From Pyxicephalus adspersus (taxonomy: Eukaryota > Chordata > Amphibia > Anura > Pyxicephalidae): 64,000 bases of DNA. The notes below the pieces were generated by a model. That model worked only from the letters and a program-made list of their open reading frames with translations, made no database searches and was not told the DNA's origin. Location: contig NC_092862.1 of the NCBI RefSeq assembly GCF_032062135.1, positions 90,704,424-90,768,423 on the forward strand. The letters are read 5' to 3'. Of the stretch, positions 11,365 to 24,200 are shown piece after piece. The position numbers and the translations under genes were made by a program. Position 1 is the first letter of the stretch. Every line of letters begins with the position of its first letter.

Positions 11365-11496
11365 CAAATCCATCGCTTGGTCCCTTGCAAGACCCGCTGG
11401 TGGTGGGGAAACATCCTGAAAAGAAAGTGAGGGAGGTTATAATAAATTTTAATAATATTATTATTAAAAATAAGATAATAATTTAATATGTAGCCT

Positions 11497-11590
11497 TTCA
11501 ACTACTTAAATTACTCCTTGGAATGCTTTATAAATAAGCATTTGGTATTCAACTCATGTAAGTTTTTGCCACATTCTTCCCTCTCCAGTT
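11497..11590 (-). repeat. Inverted copy of repeat at 5395-5530
   Basis: Reverse complement reads GAATGTGGCAAAAACTTACA and AAAGCATTCCAAGGAGTAATT, matching 5440-5525 closely. The MITE present beside the other copy is absent here. Confidence 0.75.
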
Positions 11591-11799
11591 TGACATGCTA
11601 TGTTCTAAAATCATCACATTTCTACCTTGGAATTGATAATACCTATGTTTTTTGTAATAGGCTATATAATAATCCATGACATGTATGGTACATGTACTCT
11701 ATCATGATAGAAATATGTTTCTTTGTTTCTTGCGTTTTTTTTTTTTTTTTACTGCATACATATATACATGATTATTATGATGATGTACCTTATGTTGTA

Positions 11800-12100
11800 C
11801 TGATGTTTACCATACCAGAGACTTAATCTAATGTATATAGTTAATTTATCTAGACCATTCAAGTCCTACATCTACCCCTGAGGAAGCCACTCTAAATGAA
11901 ACACATCGAGTTAACAAGACTTTAAACGGTTATCTTCTGTAAAACACTGTGTATCAGCAATTCAGTGTTTAGTACGAATACTGCAATCCTGTGCTAATTG
12001 AACGGGACTGATGACATTATTTGTTATTTTACTGTAATTATGTATGAATTAAGTTGCCTAATAAATGATATTTCGTCTATTTGATATTCTACAGAAATTG
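11800..12100 (+). mobile_element. Possible Penelope-like fragment with degenerate hammerhead motif
   Basis: At 11874-11912 the order ACCC, CTGAGGA, AGCC..., GAAAC, ACATCGAG resembles the hammerhead-ribozyme layout seen better at 37479-37515: stem I, CUGANGA, stem II, GAAA. Stem II and the cleavage side are poorly preserved. The following sequence (TTAACAAGACTTTAAACGG) is unrecognised. Penelope-like elements carry such ribozymes in their terminal repeats, hence the tentative class. Confidence 0.35.
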
Positions 12101-12887
12101 CAACAGGTAAGCGTGTGTTTAGAATTTCAGCAGACAATATTGACACCACCCTATTTCACAAGAAATCATTATGGATCAGGTGTAAAAATACAGCGCAGTT
12201 TATAGATCATGCTACTGAGAAAGCTCAGACCAGGAATCATTGCCACAGCTGGAAAAGGCCTACAGATAAACAAATGACTATAAATGTGCAGATAGGGAAT
12301 CCTATGTCTAAGTATGCATCATAATGTATTTTAAAGTATATTGCATTTTAGATACTTAGTTTATTTCTCATAAATACATGTATTCTAAATTCTATCTACA
12401 TTTAATTGTGTTACAGCTCGTTTGGTATTAAGAAAATTATCAAGGAAGTCATAGCATTTATAAAAAACATTTTTTTTCAAGTTTTTTTTTAACATTTTAA
12501 TTAGTCATTTATAATGATATACATTGGTAATGTTTAAGAACTTATGCATTGCGTATGCATGCATTTATTGAGAAGAAATTGCAAAACAAAAAAAATCTTT
12601 TTAAAATTGGAAAGTATTGTCCCTTTTGGCTTAAAGAAAAAAAAAACAAGTGGTATATTGATTAATGTAAAGATTGTGAAAGTGGAAGAAGCCATGTTCA
12701 TGAATATTTCAGTTTTCAGAAAGCTGCACTTTGCTTTACAAAGGTTAGTTATAAGGCGTTTTGGTTCTTTGCTAAAAGTTATATGGCTATTTTTTTGCGT
12801 CATAAATGTTTCACCTGGAAAACTAGGAATAAAATTGGAAGACAAAAACACAATTCCATTGACGGAAGTCCAGAATAGACATTATGG

Positions 12888-13753
12888 GGCCTAATTTATC
12901 AATGAAATCCGCGCTCGCTGGTCGCGCGTACTTTCGCGCTTCCAGCGAGCCGGTTTCCCGCGGTCCGGAGTCGAGTGTGCTCGTACACTCGCCGCCTCAC
13001 TGCCACCCGGATTCCTGCCTTGATAATAATGAGCAATAGGGGGCGCGAATCTGCCAATTAAGGTGATTAGATTTCAGCTGCGCGATTAAGGAGGATCTGT
13101 TAAGCTATCACTGGTGAGATCATAGCAATTAATTAGCGCACACCTGCTCTCTGTTCTGTGCGTATCTACAGTCCTTTACAGGTCAATTAGAATCTTTCAT
13201 GCTTCATCTTGTTTTGGGTAAGTAATACTTTTTTAGGTTATATTGTACTCATTCACAAAATAATTAATTTATTGTTACATTTGTTGCACTGTTTTTTTAC
13301 TTTTTGGTTTGCTTTGCAACACTGCAAACTAATTGAGATCAAGCTGTATATATACTAGTAAGCACTTCATAATATGTCATCTCACAATAGTACGAATTGT
13401 AAAATATTCTCACCAAGCATTTGTGATCTAATTAAAATATCATTGTAGTTTGGCTTGATAGAAATGAAATAATTGAAAAAAGAATTATTGTCAAAGGCGG
13501 TTTAAAAAAACATTTAGTGATTTCACTTGTGTATATTTTTTAGGGTTAAGGGTAATATGTGTGCCATTAGAAAGAATGATTTTTTAGGGGAACAGTGACT
13601 TTTAATGCAAGCTCGCTAGTGTAAAGCTGCCGGAGATGCGCGGCTCCGGCTGCGAGCTCATTCAGTTGCTGAATTGAGCGACGGCTTACGATTTCGGATC
13701 GCGAATACGAATGCGCGAGCGAGCTTCCGATTTTGCTTGATGAATCAGCCTCT
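12888..13753. mobile_element. Non-autonomous DNA transposon, GC-rich inverted ends
   Basis: The left end GGGGCCTAATTTATCAATGA continues to AAATCCGCGCTCGC. The right end, reversed, reads GAGGCTGATTCATCAAGCAA and then AATCGGAAGCTCGC, giving terminal inverted repeats of about 35 bp with mismatches. TAT flanks both ends, so a 3-bp duplication is possible. It has no ORF. The middle (13020-13530) is shared with the element at 29302-29835. The CpG-rich ends contrast with the AT-rich surroundings. Confidence 0.75.
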
Positions 13754-13759
13754 ATGTGT

Positions 13760-15420
13760 GTACAGCAAAATATTCAAGGCTACAGACTTCCCCCTTTATT
13801 AGGACTAAAAACACATGTAATAAAATATAATCAATTATAGTCTGTATTTTAGAAAGGTGTAAATTAAGTGTTCACAATGGTAAATGTCTTTTTATTTATA
13901 AATTATTTAAAAAAGTGTGTCAAAGCAGTCAGTCTCACCAAACACACAAAACCTAAGGACATGAAAAATCTGCATTAAAAATTATAACTAAAAAAAAGGA
14001 CAGTAACATAATTAAAAAATGAAAAGAAAAAAAAATGTTGAGAAATAAAAGAACAAGCATATGCATTTGAGCTACCAGTATTCCAAAAAACATTAATATG
14101 AAGTAAAAAAGCATACTAACAAAGAGTTTGATTGTGTGGACGTTTGCACAACTTTGCTTGTAGTATGCTTGTTAGATTGAAGTGTTTTATTACATTAATT
14201 TTATTGTGCATTGTCCAAGGAGAATGTAGATGTGCAATAAAAGTTATATAAATAAGATTTTGAGGCTGCTCGTCATTGAATGTGTCTCTTAGTGTAGTAC
14301 ATTTGTTCTCCAACTTTTAACAACAAGGAAGTCTTTTCCAGCCATTGCTCAGGTTTACTTAACATAAAATCTAACATTTCAAAATACAGCTCCTGTAAAT
14401 TTTAGGAGTGTAAATCCACTTAAATTTGATTATGCATGTTTATGCTTATTAAAACTTTCTGTAGGACTGGCTAAGAAATTCTTCTTGCATCAGCATCCCT
14501 GCTCAGTAACTTTACCCCAGATGTAAGGTGACTTAGATCACTTTATGCTGGGCAGTGAAATAATCTTTCATGGCTTGATGCAAGCTGTATGACACGACTG
14601 CCTATCATAAAGTCAAATAAAATGTATGTCATAAATGTGATTGGTTTCAGAGAATGGGAAATCTTCCTTTCATGTTTCCTTGAGGAAAAATAGTCTGGTA
14701 GCTAAACAAAGCTGACTAATCACATTTAGATGGACCCCAACTTTTCCCAAAAATGGTTATCAGTGAAGTCCACTAAAACTGAAATTTAATTGTATTAAAC
14801 AACTTGGATACATTCAAATCCCGATCTGAGAATAGACCACAAAATATGAAACTGTTGTTTTATTTACTATAATTCATTTACTTATTTTTATTTGTTTGAT
14901 TTTGAATAACACTTGAATTACCTTTTCCAATAATAAAGACATAAATGCATGTTATGTTTTGAAAAAGGAAGGGGAAGAATTGTAGGAAATGTAGGATCTA
15001 TGGACTTGTATAGGAGCCTAAACCAATCCATTCATTGACCGCCATATATCCTCCATCCCGAGGAATGAGTCCATGGGTAGTTATTGGTATAAAAAGATCA
15101 ACTAGTCACCAAAAGGCAGCTGGGGACATCCATCCTTGGCTGCCCTGGCTGAACAAATGACAGGAGCTTTGCCCAATATTGACATCAATGGGATTCAAGT
15201 TGAACCACAATTCAACTTGAATTTGGTAATTTGGGCTGATCTGGTAGTGAACCTAAAAGAGACAATTTTGACCAACTTCAGTCTTCAGTAGTCATATACA
15301 TGTAGTTGCTATAGATAAAATGTGGGCGGGTTGTTCAGTGAGCCTGCATTAATGTTGGATTTGCTGTTTCTGTTTTACTTTGTATCTTTGTATATTAAGA
15401 AAGTATCACTTACCAGGAAA
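13760..15420. other. Unrecognised intronic sequence
   Basis: AT-rich, without a convincing ORF, splice-flanked exon or terminal repeats. I see nothing that I can assign. Confidence 0.5.
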
Positions 15421-15896
15421 AAACTCATTATTGCCTACATTTTCCATTCAACCTTTGATTCCTAGAACTTTTGACTAGTGAAAACAAGTGGCTGGGAAAA
15501 AGTGGAGTTAAAAAACACAGGATTTGTTTTTTTTGATATTGTGTATTTGGGATTTGTTTTGTGAAGAAATGTGACTGTTGGGTGTCTGTTTTTGTGTATA
15601 CCTCTAAATCCTTTTTTTCTCTTTTTCTGTCATTTTTTTTTTAAATAGCTTTTTTTTCTTTTTCCTTTCTGACCTCTAATAAAGGGGGAGTGGTCAAGGT
15701 TCCATAGGTGATAAAGGTTCTGGATATACTCACCTTGAGTTTGTTCACTTTTTGCTGGTGAATCAAGTGGATGGGAATAAGTGGAGATAAAATACACAGG
15801 AGTTTGATAAAAAGAGTTGAATCTTTAAAGTATCTACAGACTGTAAGTAATCTTTTATAACCCAGGTAAAATCATCAAAATATTGTAACTGGGAAA

Positions 15897-16875
15897 GTGA
15901 GTGGCAGCAAGGTGGAAGGTTTTGTTCAGTGCACAGTCTGCCATATGTATGTACAAATGGAGCAGCAGCTCCTAGCTGAATACTGCTGTCACAGATGTGA
16001 GCAAGTTGCCCTTCTCGAATCTCACATTAGAGACCTGGGAAAGAGCTTGGCAGTACTGAAATCACTTATTCACCTTGAGAGGGGTCTCCTGCTCACTGAG
16101 CAGGTAGTTAATGGCATAGTTGTGGAGGGTGGAGAGGTTAATCAGGATGAACATGTAGGGAGCTGGTTTACTGTAGTTAGAGGGAATGGTAGGGGCTCCC
16201 AGAAAAGGAAGGCCAGCCCTGTGTTTGAGCACCCTATCATTCATGCAAAGTTATGTGAAGATGTGCATGTAGCAGACCCAGTGGTGGCAACCCTAGATGT
16301 TACTGCTACCCCTAACAGCGGGGCGAGCAGCCCATCTAGTAGGGGTGGGGAAGGCAATGAAGAAAGACATAGACAATTGGTTTTCATAGGGGATGCTATG
16401 ATCAGGAGGACTGATAGAATAGTTTGTGGCCTGGATCCCTTTAACCGAAGGGTTTTCTGGTGCCAGGGTTCGGGATGTGGTGGACCAAGTGGACAAATTA
16501 CTGGGAGGGGCTGCGCATGACCCAGCTGTTTTGGTCCATGTTGGAACTAATGACAGGATATATGGAAAATGGAGGATCCTTAAAAATCAGTTTAATGAAC
16601 TAGGTTTCAAGTTGAAGGAAAGGACCTTCAAGGTTATACTCTCTGGAATATTGCCTGTGCCATGCCCAACACAGAAAAGGCAGAGGGAGCTTAGACAGCT
16701 AAAGGCATGGCTTAAGTCCTGGTGTAAAAGGGAATGATATGGGTTCTTACAGCACTGGGCTGACTTTTCATTGTGGTACAACCTATATGCCAGAAATGCT
16801 TTACACCTAAATGTAAGGGGGTCTGCTGTGCTAGGGGGAAGATTTAGGGGAATGGTGGAGGGATATTTAAACTAG
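15897..16875 (+). pseudogene. CR1 ORF1: zinc-finger/SGNH esterase, broken
   Basis: The protein opens with a cysteine cluster (CTVCHMY ... CCHRCEQ) and a heptad-like leucine stretch. A hydrophilic linker and then an SGNH-hydrolase domain follow: FIGDAMIRR (block I), PGAR-like CQGARVRDVVDQ, HVGTNDR (block III) and HLNVRG near the end. CR1 ORF1 proteins use GDS in block I; here Ser is replaced by Ala, removing the nucleophile, and the terminal Asp of DxxH is Asn. The natural ATG is GTG at 15897, whereas the second CR1 copy keeps ATG. A frameshift near 16470 and a stop at 16735 break the frame. ORF1 in CR1 is thought to act in RNA binding or membrane association. Confidence 0.85.
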
Positions 16876-17049
16876 GACAGAGGGGGGTGGGACAGTTAAA
16901 TAAGGTGGCAGAAAGGTCAGACAGGGGTCAGCCACTAGTGGGGGTCGGATTAGGGATAGTTGGGGGGGAGGGTTATGGATAAATAAAGGGAGTTTACCAT
17001 GTTGCACACAAACATTGAATTGCAAACATCAAACATATTTGGCAAACAG

Positions 17050-17890
17050 TGCTAGTAAATGCAGCAATGGTTTAAAGAGCCTGTTCACCAATGCTAGAAG
17101 TATGGCAAACAAAATAGGGGAGTTGGAAGCCTTAATGAATGAAGAGCATTATGACTGGCTTTGTTCTACACAAACACACTGCAACACACTTTTCTCTGTT
17201 CTACACAAACACACTGCAAAATATATTCCAACGGGTAATAAGTTTGAGGCTAGAATGAAAAACTATGTGTCTCACAACAAATGCTTTGGGCTTTCCAAAA
17301 AAATAAAACTGAGGATCATCTTCATCATTTGAGAAAACAATAAGGAAAATATCAAAAGTTGTAAAAAAGGAGATAAAATGTGCAAAACTTACCTTAAATA
17401 AAAGACTGATTGCAAAAGAAAGTAAGACAAACCCCCCAAAAATGTTTAAATATAATAATAGCAAAACATTTAAATCTGAGCATGTAGGCCCTTTAAAGGA
17501 TGTCTCAGGGTTGGTTACTGGAAATAAAGAAAAGGTGTATTTATTCAACACTTTCTTTGGCTCTGTGTACACAAAGGAAAATGGCAGAGCTCAAGTCCAA
17601 ATAGCAATATCACTGCCTTAAATGAACCCCAATTACTCAAAATTATTATGATTGAGAAAAAGTTGGACAAAAATTATGTTAACAAAGCACCAGGACCTGA
17701 TGGATTACATCCACGTGTCCTCAATAATTTCAAAGCTATTTCTAGGGACTCTTTAATCATTGGCATGACACAAATGGATTGGCATATGGTCAATGTGGTT
17801 CCTATTCTCAAAAAGTGAGTAACCAAGTAACTAAAAAGGGCATTTGATAACCTTTTATACCACATAAAATCAAATCTCATAAAAATAGCC
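17050..17890 (+). pseudogene. CR1 ORF2 remnant (endonuclease start and RT start)
   Basis: The N-terminal part reads SLFTNARSMANKIGELEALM, the beginning of the CR1 endonuclease. It is cut shortly after at CSTQTHC. A short duplicated word (TTCTACACAAACACACTGCA, 17164 and 17199) marks the deletion zone. From 17330 the linker before the reverse transcriptase resumes, and KAPGPDGLHPRVL is the standard CR1 RT entry motif. Stops and frame changes are frequent. Confidence 0.8.
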
Positions 17891-18189
17891 TAAAGAAAAA
17901 ATTAAAGTGGTTCACAACAGTCAATGCACCTAAACCCTTTTTCTTCCAAAACTATTGCCTAACAATCAAATGTTGGTGTCTTTTTGTTCATGTTTAGCTT
18001 AATGTTAAATATTAAAAAACTATAACTTTTTATGATGGCATATTCATGTATGTGACTGACCAAGCAAAGAACAGAACACATGCATGTCTAAATGCACATT
18101 TTTTTTCTATAATACAGGAAAAAAATCTATCCTGTTCCCCAATTTTTTAACATCTAATATGTCATCATATATTTATGACTGTTGGTATT

Positions 18190-18265
18190 CATGAATAAAA
18201 CCTGGAAGGACAAATAAAAAAAACAGGGTGGGTGTTTTGTTTTTGTGTCCTTCCAGGTTATTTTT
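18190..18265. repeat. Short inverted repeat beside MITE
   Basis: AACCTGGAAGGACAAATAAA (about 18199) and its complement TTTTTGTGTCCTTCCAGGTT (about 18240-18261) form a hairpin. It is possibly a small foldback element. Confidence 0.7.
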
Positions 18266-18284
18266 GGTTTTTTAATTTGTCCAA

Positions 18285-18582
18285 TAAAGCTGCGTACACA
18301 CGTACAATTCTTGACGTTGGAAAGGATCTTTCACGATCCTTTCCAATGACAAAGGACTACACGATGCATGAACATACATACAGCACTGTTCTGCTCTATG
18401 GAGAGGGGAGGGGGAGAACGACAGAGCGGCACCCTGCTGCGCGCTCCCCCTCTTCCCTCCCTCATTAGGATCGCTCGACGAGCGATGAACGACGCCGACT
18501 GTACACACGCCAGATTCTCGCCCGATATCTGGCCGATGCCGATTATCAGGCGAGAAAAATCTGACATGTGTACGCAGCTTTA
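18285..18582. mobile_element. MITE, TAAAGCTGCGTACACA termini
   Basis: The left end TAAAGCTGCGTACACACGTA mirrors the right end, which reversed reads TAAAGCTGCGTACACATGTC. TA is present at both ends, compatible with a TA target duplication. The 298-bp interior is GC-rich with smaller inverted repeats (GAAAGGATC and GATCCTTTC at 18320-18345). Frames across it on both strands are not genes. Confidence 0.85.
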
Positions 18583-18589
18583 CTTTTGA

Positions 18590-19347
18590 GCCCTTGAAAT
18601 GAAGTGATTGTGTTAAAAAAAAGGCTTTAGTTCCTAACATTTTTATGCAATCTTTTTGTTCAACCCATGGAATTAAAGCTGAAAGTCTGCATATTACACA
18701 TCTAATAAAAATATATAATGTGCATGAATAAACAAAAGTGCAAAATTATGTGCAGCAAATTTGTAATGACTTTTAAAATGTAAGCATATTTAAAAATTCT
18801 CTTTTGAATCTGTAGATGATTGAGTGAGATACTAAATGATTGGGAATAAGAAGAAAATATACCTTTTAGTAAAAATCTTCCATCATGAATTTAGCAGAAA
18901 AATAAAAAAACAATGATTTTCAAACTTTCAAGACTGTAATATGTTGAACATTTTCAAAATCAGTTTGACCATATGCAAAGCAAAATGAGACAGTGACAAT
19001 ATTTGGGGAAATAAATACTCTCTATGTATCTGCTGAATAAACTGTTTGAATCTCTAGCTAGCTCTCACAGCCCATATCCATATTTACATTTCAGTTAACT
19101 GTTTTTCCTAGCTCTCATGTTCCTGGAAGCTGTATTTTCAAAATGTATTCTTCTATGCATGACTTTATTTTTAACAATTGCATTAAAAGTTGCATTCTTT
19201 ATCTAGGTTCAGTCATTCTTTGTGTTCTTGTGGTTAGGTAGTTAAAAGACTTGAAATAAATGTAACCTGATGCTTTATTGTTTTACATTTTTCTGTGAAT
19301 CTTTCTTTTTTTGTATTAATATATTTTGCTTTTACTATATGTTGCTT
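18590..19347. other. Unrecognised intronic sequence
   Basis: AT-rich, no convincing coding or repeat structure. Confidence 0.5.
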
Positions 19348-19600
19348 AAAGAACATGTACATATAAACTTCCGGTTCCGCCACCTCATGTGAAGCAGTGA
19401 GAGACATAGGCTCCCGTGTACCCAGTAGATAATCAGTTATTGAATACGCAGAACACTCATTGCCATTCGACATTTCACCCTCTAGAAGCAGCAATCCGAA
19501 TGTATGGATAAGTTTCTGAGGAAAACACCGCCACGTAAAGCAACAAATCAGGCACTCAGGACCAAAGAGACAGGAGAATCAGAAAGGGAAAGAAGCTCAA

Positions 19601-20579
19601 ATGGCCGCCGGGAAGGAGTCTATAAAAGTGAGTACTCAGTCACCACGTGTGTTTGCAGAGGAGATCATCCCTAGCTCACCAGACTGTTCTAAAATTGCAG
19701 AAGCAGTAGCAGCCATACTTACACCAGCTCTGCAGGAAATGATTGATGCTGCTATTGGGAAAGGTGTACAGTCTTTAAAACATGAAATGAAAACGCAGTC
19801 CACCCGTATAACTGCTCCTGAAACACGAGTGTCAACCTTAGAGGATGAGCTAAGGGCAGCTAATGCAAAAATTACCACAAAGGAAAATAAGCAGATCTCT
19901 ATGCTTTAACAGATGATTTGGATAATAAAGCCAGGCAAATAATCTAAGGATTATAGGGATCCCTGAAAGCATAAAACTGAATCAACTAATTGAAGTCTGC
20001 GCAAATATTATCTTAGATCTGTGGGACACTCCGCAGGCTTGTAAAGTAGACTGGGCACATCAGCTGGGTCCTATCCGTAATGGAGCCAGAGGGGCCAGGC
20101 CGGTGATTGTAAAATATTTGGATTACAATGAGCGTACCCTGGTCTTTCAAACATATAGAGCCAAGCAAAAATTGATCATGGATGGTCACTCATTGGTAAT
20201 GTTTGCTGATTATTCGATTGATGTGGCACGCAAACGTAAAAATTTCAGTGCGGTTTGCGCAGAAATGTTCCAACACAAAATCAGATTCACCCAGGCCTAC
20301 CCAGCAACACTACACATTAGGGACCAGCAAGGCCAAAATTGCACTTTTACATCGGCAGAAGAAGCAGCTAAATATCTCAAGCATTTGAAACAAGTGCCAC
20401 CAGACGAGATGACAGGCTCATTCCATGAGGGGGAACCCATGACCCAAATTAATCAACACTCCGCAGGCCAGGAACCCAAGCATCAGAGGAAGAAAAATGA
20501 TACTAAAGCACGTCAGCAACATGGCCAGGCCGCGGAAATGGAGCAGAAGAAATCGCATCAAAAGAGAAACAAGCATTAG
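19601..20579 (+). pseudogene. L1/Tx1 ORF1, broken
   Basis: The first frame (19601-19909) starts MAAGKESIKVSTQSPRVF and runs into a coiled coil (ALQEMIDAAIGKGVQSLKHE, then RVSTLEDELRAANAKI). The expected LEDRSRRNN/RRM part at 19910-20100 is scrambled over frames (DNKARQIIxGLxGIPES can be pieced together). From about 20103 an open frame of 158 codons supplies the C-terminal domain (VKYLDYNERTLVFQTYRAKQ), followed by a basic, glutamine-rich tail. The predicted role is RNA binding in the ribonucleoprotein. Frame breaks at about 19905 and 20100 make it inactive. Confidence 0.85.
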
Positions 20580-21219
20580 ACACAAGATTATATTTTCTCT
20601 TGTTTGTTTGTGTTTCTTCTTCGGTCCCAGCAGTGCCTTGGATACATGAGAAACCTCTTTATGACTCTATGGTTTAATACATAGTTATAGTCTTTTATGT
20701 TAGGTATTTTTATCATAACTACTCCTACAGTTACAATGTGATATATGGCGGGGTGAGTGCTTAATATGTGGCGACTAGATTGGTTGCTAAAGTTAGTTTT
20801 TGGCCAAATGTGATGAGTGTTCCAATTAGGTGCACAGCAAGGCTCTAAGGGGCTTATCTGTGGTCATTATTCTCAGGGGTAAGAGCCTCCACCGTCTGCA
20901 GGATGATGGTAGTGAAAGTAGATGCTTCTATGAGGAAAAAGTCCTCAATTCTATTACTGTATGTTTTTCTGTGATGCACAGATAGTGTTGTTAAGGATTT
21001 GTTTTTTATGTTTTTTTGTATGTTATGAATCATGGCCCAATTATTTTTCTAAAATGCGAAGAAAGCAATTAATGTATTCAGGTTGTTCACAACAGTCTAA
21101 ATTCTGTTTTTATCTACATGGGGAAACAGACCCATTGAAACTAATGTTTGAAAAAAAAGGACTTCTGAGGATATAATCCATATATCTATGTGCTTTTTTA
21201 ATGAAAGTACTTTTCTGCT

Positions 21220-24200
21220 TTTTTAATGAAAGTACTTTCGTGGAATGTTAAGGGACTGAGATCCCCAAAGAAAAGAATGGCAATACTGGGGCATCTCAAG
21301 AAATTGCGTACGGACGTAGCGCTCCTACAGGAGACACACTTAGAGGATTCAGACTTCCACAGGATGAGAAAAATGTGAGTGCGGGAAGTCTATGGTTCCC
21401 CGGCTATTGGGAGGAAGGCGGGAGTTTTGATATTACTGAATAAATATTTGCAATATAAGACCCTCTCCTGTTCCTCAGACCAAGATGGGAGAATCGCCAA
21501 ATTGGTACTGGAGTTTGCTGATAAAAAAATATCCATCTACAATATATATGCACCTAACTCTCCGACAGTACAATTTTTTCAAATGATTTCCTTATGGATT
21601 TCTCAAGATCCAAACCCATATAAACTGATCAGAGGCGATTTTATTATGGTGATGAACCATAATAAGATGTTCCGTCTTCACTGGGTACAGGACAGGGAAG
21701 GTTGAAACAATCTCATTCAGGGTCAACCTATTTATCAGAGTTTATAGATTCCATGCATCTCCAGGATAGATACCCGCTGGAAAAAGAACTTACTTTTTAC
21801 TCACATGTCCATAACTCTCAATCTCGGTTGGATTATTTGTTTAGATCCACGCCTCTGTGCTCATTGATAGAGCGCCCAGAGGGCGCCCAGAGGATTTAGA
21901 TTTAGTCCCCAAGGGCGATGCCTATTTATGGAGGTTCCCGTCCCATCCGTATAAAGAACTCCAGAACTCCATATCCAGAACTCTGGACGAACCTACAAAC
22001 AGCCTGGAGTGAATACAAAATTAATAATCCTGACCATGCTGATAACCGTATTTTATACTGGGAAGCGAACAAAGCGTATCTAAGACTTAGGGCATCCCAA
22101 CATCAAATAAATAATAATCCAACGCCACTTAATCGCCAGGTATAGCAGGCAGCGAAGAATTTGATGATTGGAGGGAGAAATATGAACAATTCCAACAAAA
22201 AATGAGAGATGTTAAATTCCATCGTTATGGAAACAAATCTGGCAAAATGTTAGCAAATTTAATCTGTACATTTTATAAGGCAATACATATAGCTGCCCTG
22301 CAAACCCAGGCAGGAAATCTGACTGCCCAGCCAGAAGAGATTACCTCTTCCTTTGTTGCTTTCTACAGGAACCTGTATAGGGAATCTCCCATAGATGAAG
22401 GAAAAGCAGATGATTTATTGGGAAAATTGACCGTACCCTTGTTAACGGAATCCCAGATTGAGTGGCTTAATGCGCCCATAACCATATTAGAAATCCAATC
22501 AACCATATCTAGTCTGATGGTTACTCTGCAGAGTTTTATAAGATGATGAAAGAAGATTGGGCTCAGGTATTATGTGATCTTTATATTTATATGTGGGACT
22601 CTGGTCTTTATTTCCTAACAGGCAAGGAGGCCTATATCACAGTGTTACCTAAACCATGCAGAAATTCTACACTCCTGGAATCTTCTAGACCAATTTTGCT
22701 TATAAATGTGGATGCCAAAATCCTATTGAAAATTATGGCAGAAAGATTGGCCTCAATACTACCTGGTTTTGTCTCTCCATCACAGGTGGGATTTGTGAGG
22801 GGAAGAGCAGTGGTATCCAACATCCGAAAAGTGCTGGCAGTTTTGGAAGTGGCAAAATTACAACCTGACAATGATATAGCAATAATAGGTATAGATGCCG
22901 AAAAGGCTTTCGACAATGTAAACATGCAATGGTAGTTTAAAGTGTTACAAAAAATAGGTTTTGCTGGAGAATATCTCCTATTGCTTCAAAATATGTACTC
23001 TTCTCCAAAGGCACGTGTACACACACCCGGCTTTATTTCAAATGCCTTTGATTTACAAAAAGGTACATGGCAGGGATGTCCCCTGTCTCCCCTGCTTTTC
23101 AATCTGGCGCTGGAACCTTTAGCTTGTGAGATTGAGAATACATCAAAATTCCAAGGCGTTCAGGTGGGGAGGCAGGAAGTTAGAGTGGTATATTTTGCGG
23201 AAGACATCCTTTTATTTACAGCTAAACCAAGTACAGATGTTCAATATATTCAAGTTTCAAATGTTCAGAGAGATCTCAGGCCTGAAAGTCAATTTAGATA
23301 AAAGTAAAATCTTATCCTTATCACGAAGCCAGAATAAAAGTTGGACCACTAATATATCTTTCTCAAAGGCAGATAACGTATAACGACACAGATAACGTAT
23401 CTAAGTATAAAAATTGGGAAACTCCCATCATCTTTATATCAACTAAATTATCCACCGTTAATACAAAAAATTGTTAAAGAATTGGATACATGGGGTAAAC
23501 TGCCGCTATCCTTCTTTGGTAGATGCCAATTGGTTAAAATGGTGTCGTTTGGGAAACTGTTATATCCCATGCAAATGATACCTCTATTACTTAAACATAA
23601 AGATATACAAAATTTGAATAAGGCTTTTGAAATGTTTCTTTGGCAAGGGAAAAGAGCAAGAATTTCATTAGCCAAACTATGTTTACCAAAGGAAGAGGGA
23701 GGGGTTAATTTCCCGGATGTGAGATATTATGTCTTACCCGACATGTTATAGATTGGATAGGGGGTACCTCCAGGTGTTCTAATTATGAGTTGGAAATGAA
23801 CCTGGTATTACCATGGGATCTGAAAGCCCTACTCCACTGTAAAATTACTCATTTACCTACCACAGTAAAACATAATTTGCTAGTAAGAAATACGGTACTC
23901 ACTTGGAGGGATATTAGACGTAAATTAACTGCCCACGAATGTATCTAAGTATCTTCCTATCAGTAGGGACCCCGATTTTATTTCTAGACATGTGAGTAAA
24001 CTGTTTCATAAATGGAAGCAAAAATGGGCTGTATCTCTTGAATGATTTAATGGAGAGGGATACCAATCAATTCTTATCTGCTCAGGCTCTTCAGGCGAAG
24101 TACGATCTATCTATATGTGGTCAGTTCACCCCCTGTACTATTTACAGGCTGTTACATATTATAAATCATTGCTACGAGCGTATGTCCAAGTTAACCCCAT

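Larger units (their letters stand above)
15430..17890 (+). mobile_element. CR1-type LINE, first copy, 3' truncated
   Basis: The 5' untranslated region contains two related monomers (about 15455-15560 and 15740-15840, each with AAGTGGNTGGGAA and ACACAGGA). It is followed by ORF1 (zinc-finger plus SGNH esterase) and a heavily deleted ORF2. The second copy at 50255-54357 matches it in the 5' region, ORF1 and much of ORF2. Most of the endonuclease is lost after 17160, and the element stops near 17890 inside the reverse transcriptase, at a KAFDN-like motif. No 3' tail is present. Confidence 0.85.

Noticed and set aside
18232..18640. Several open frames on both strands
   Set aside because: They come from the GC-rich palindromic MITE at 18285-18582.
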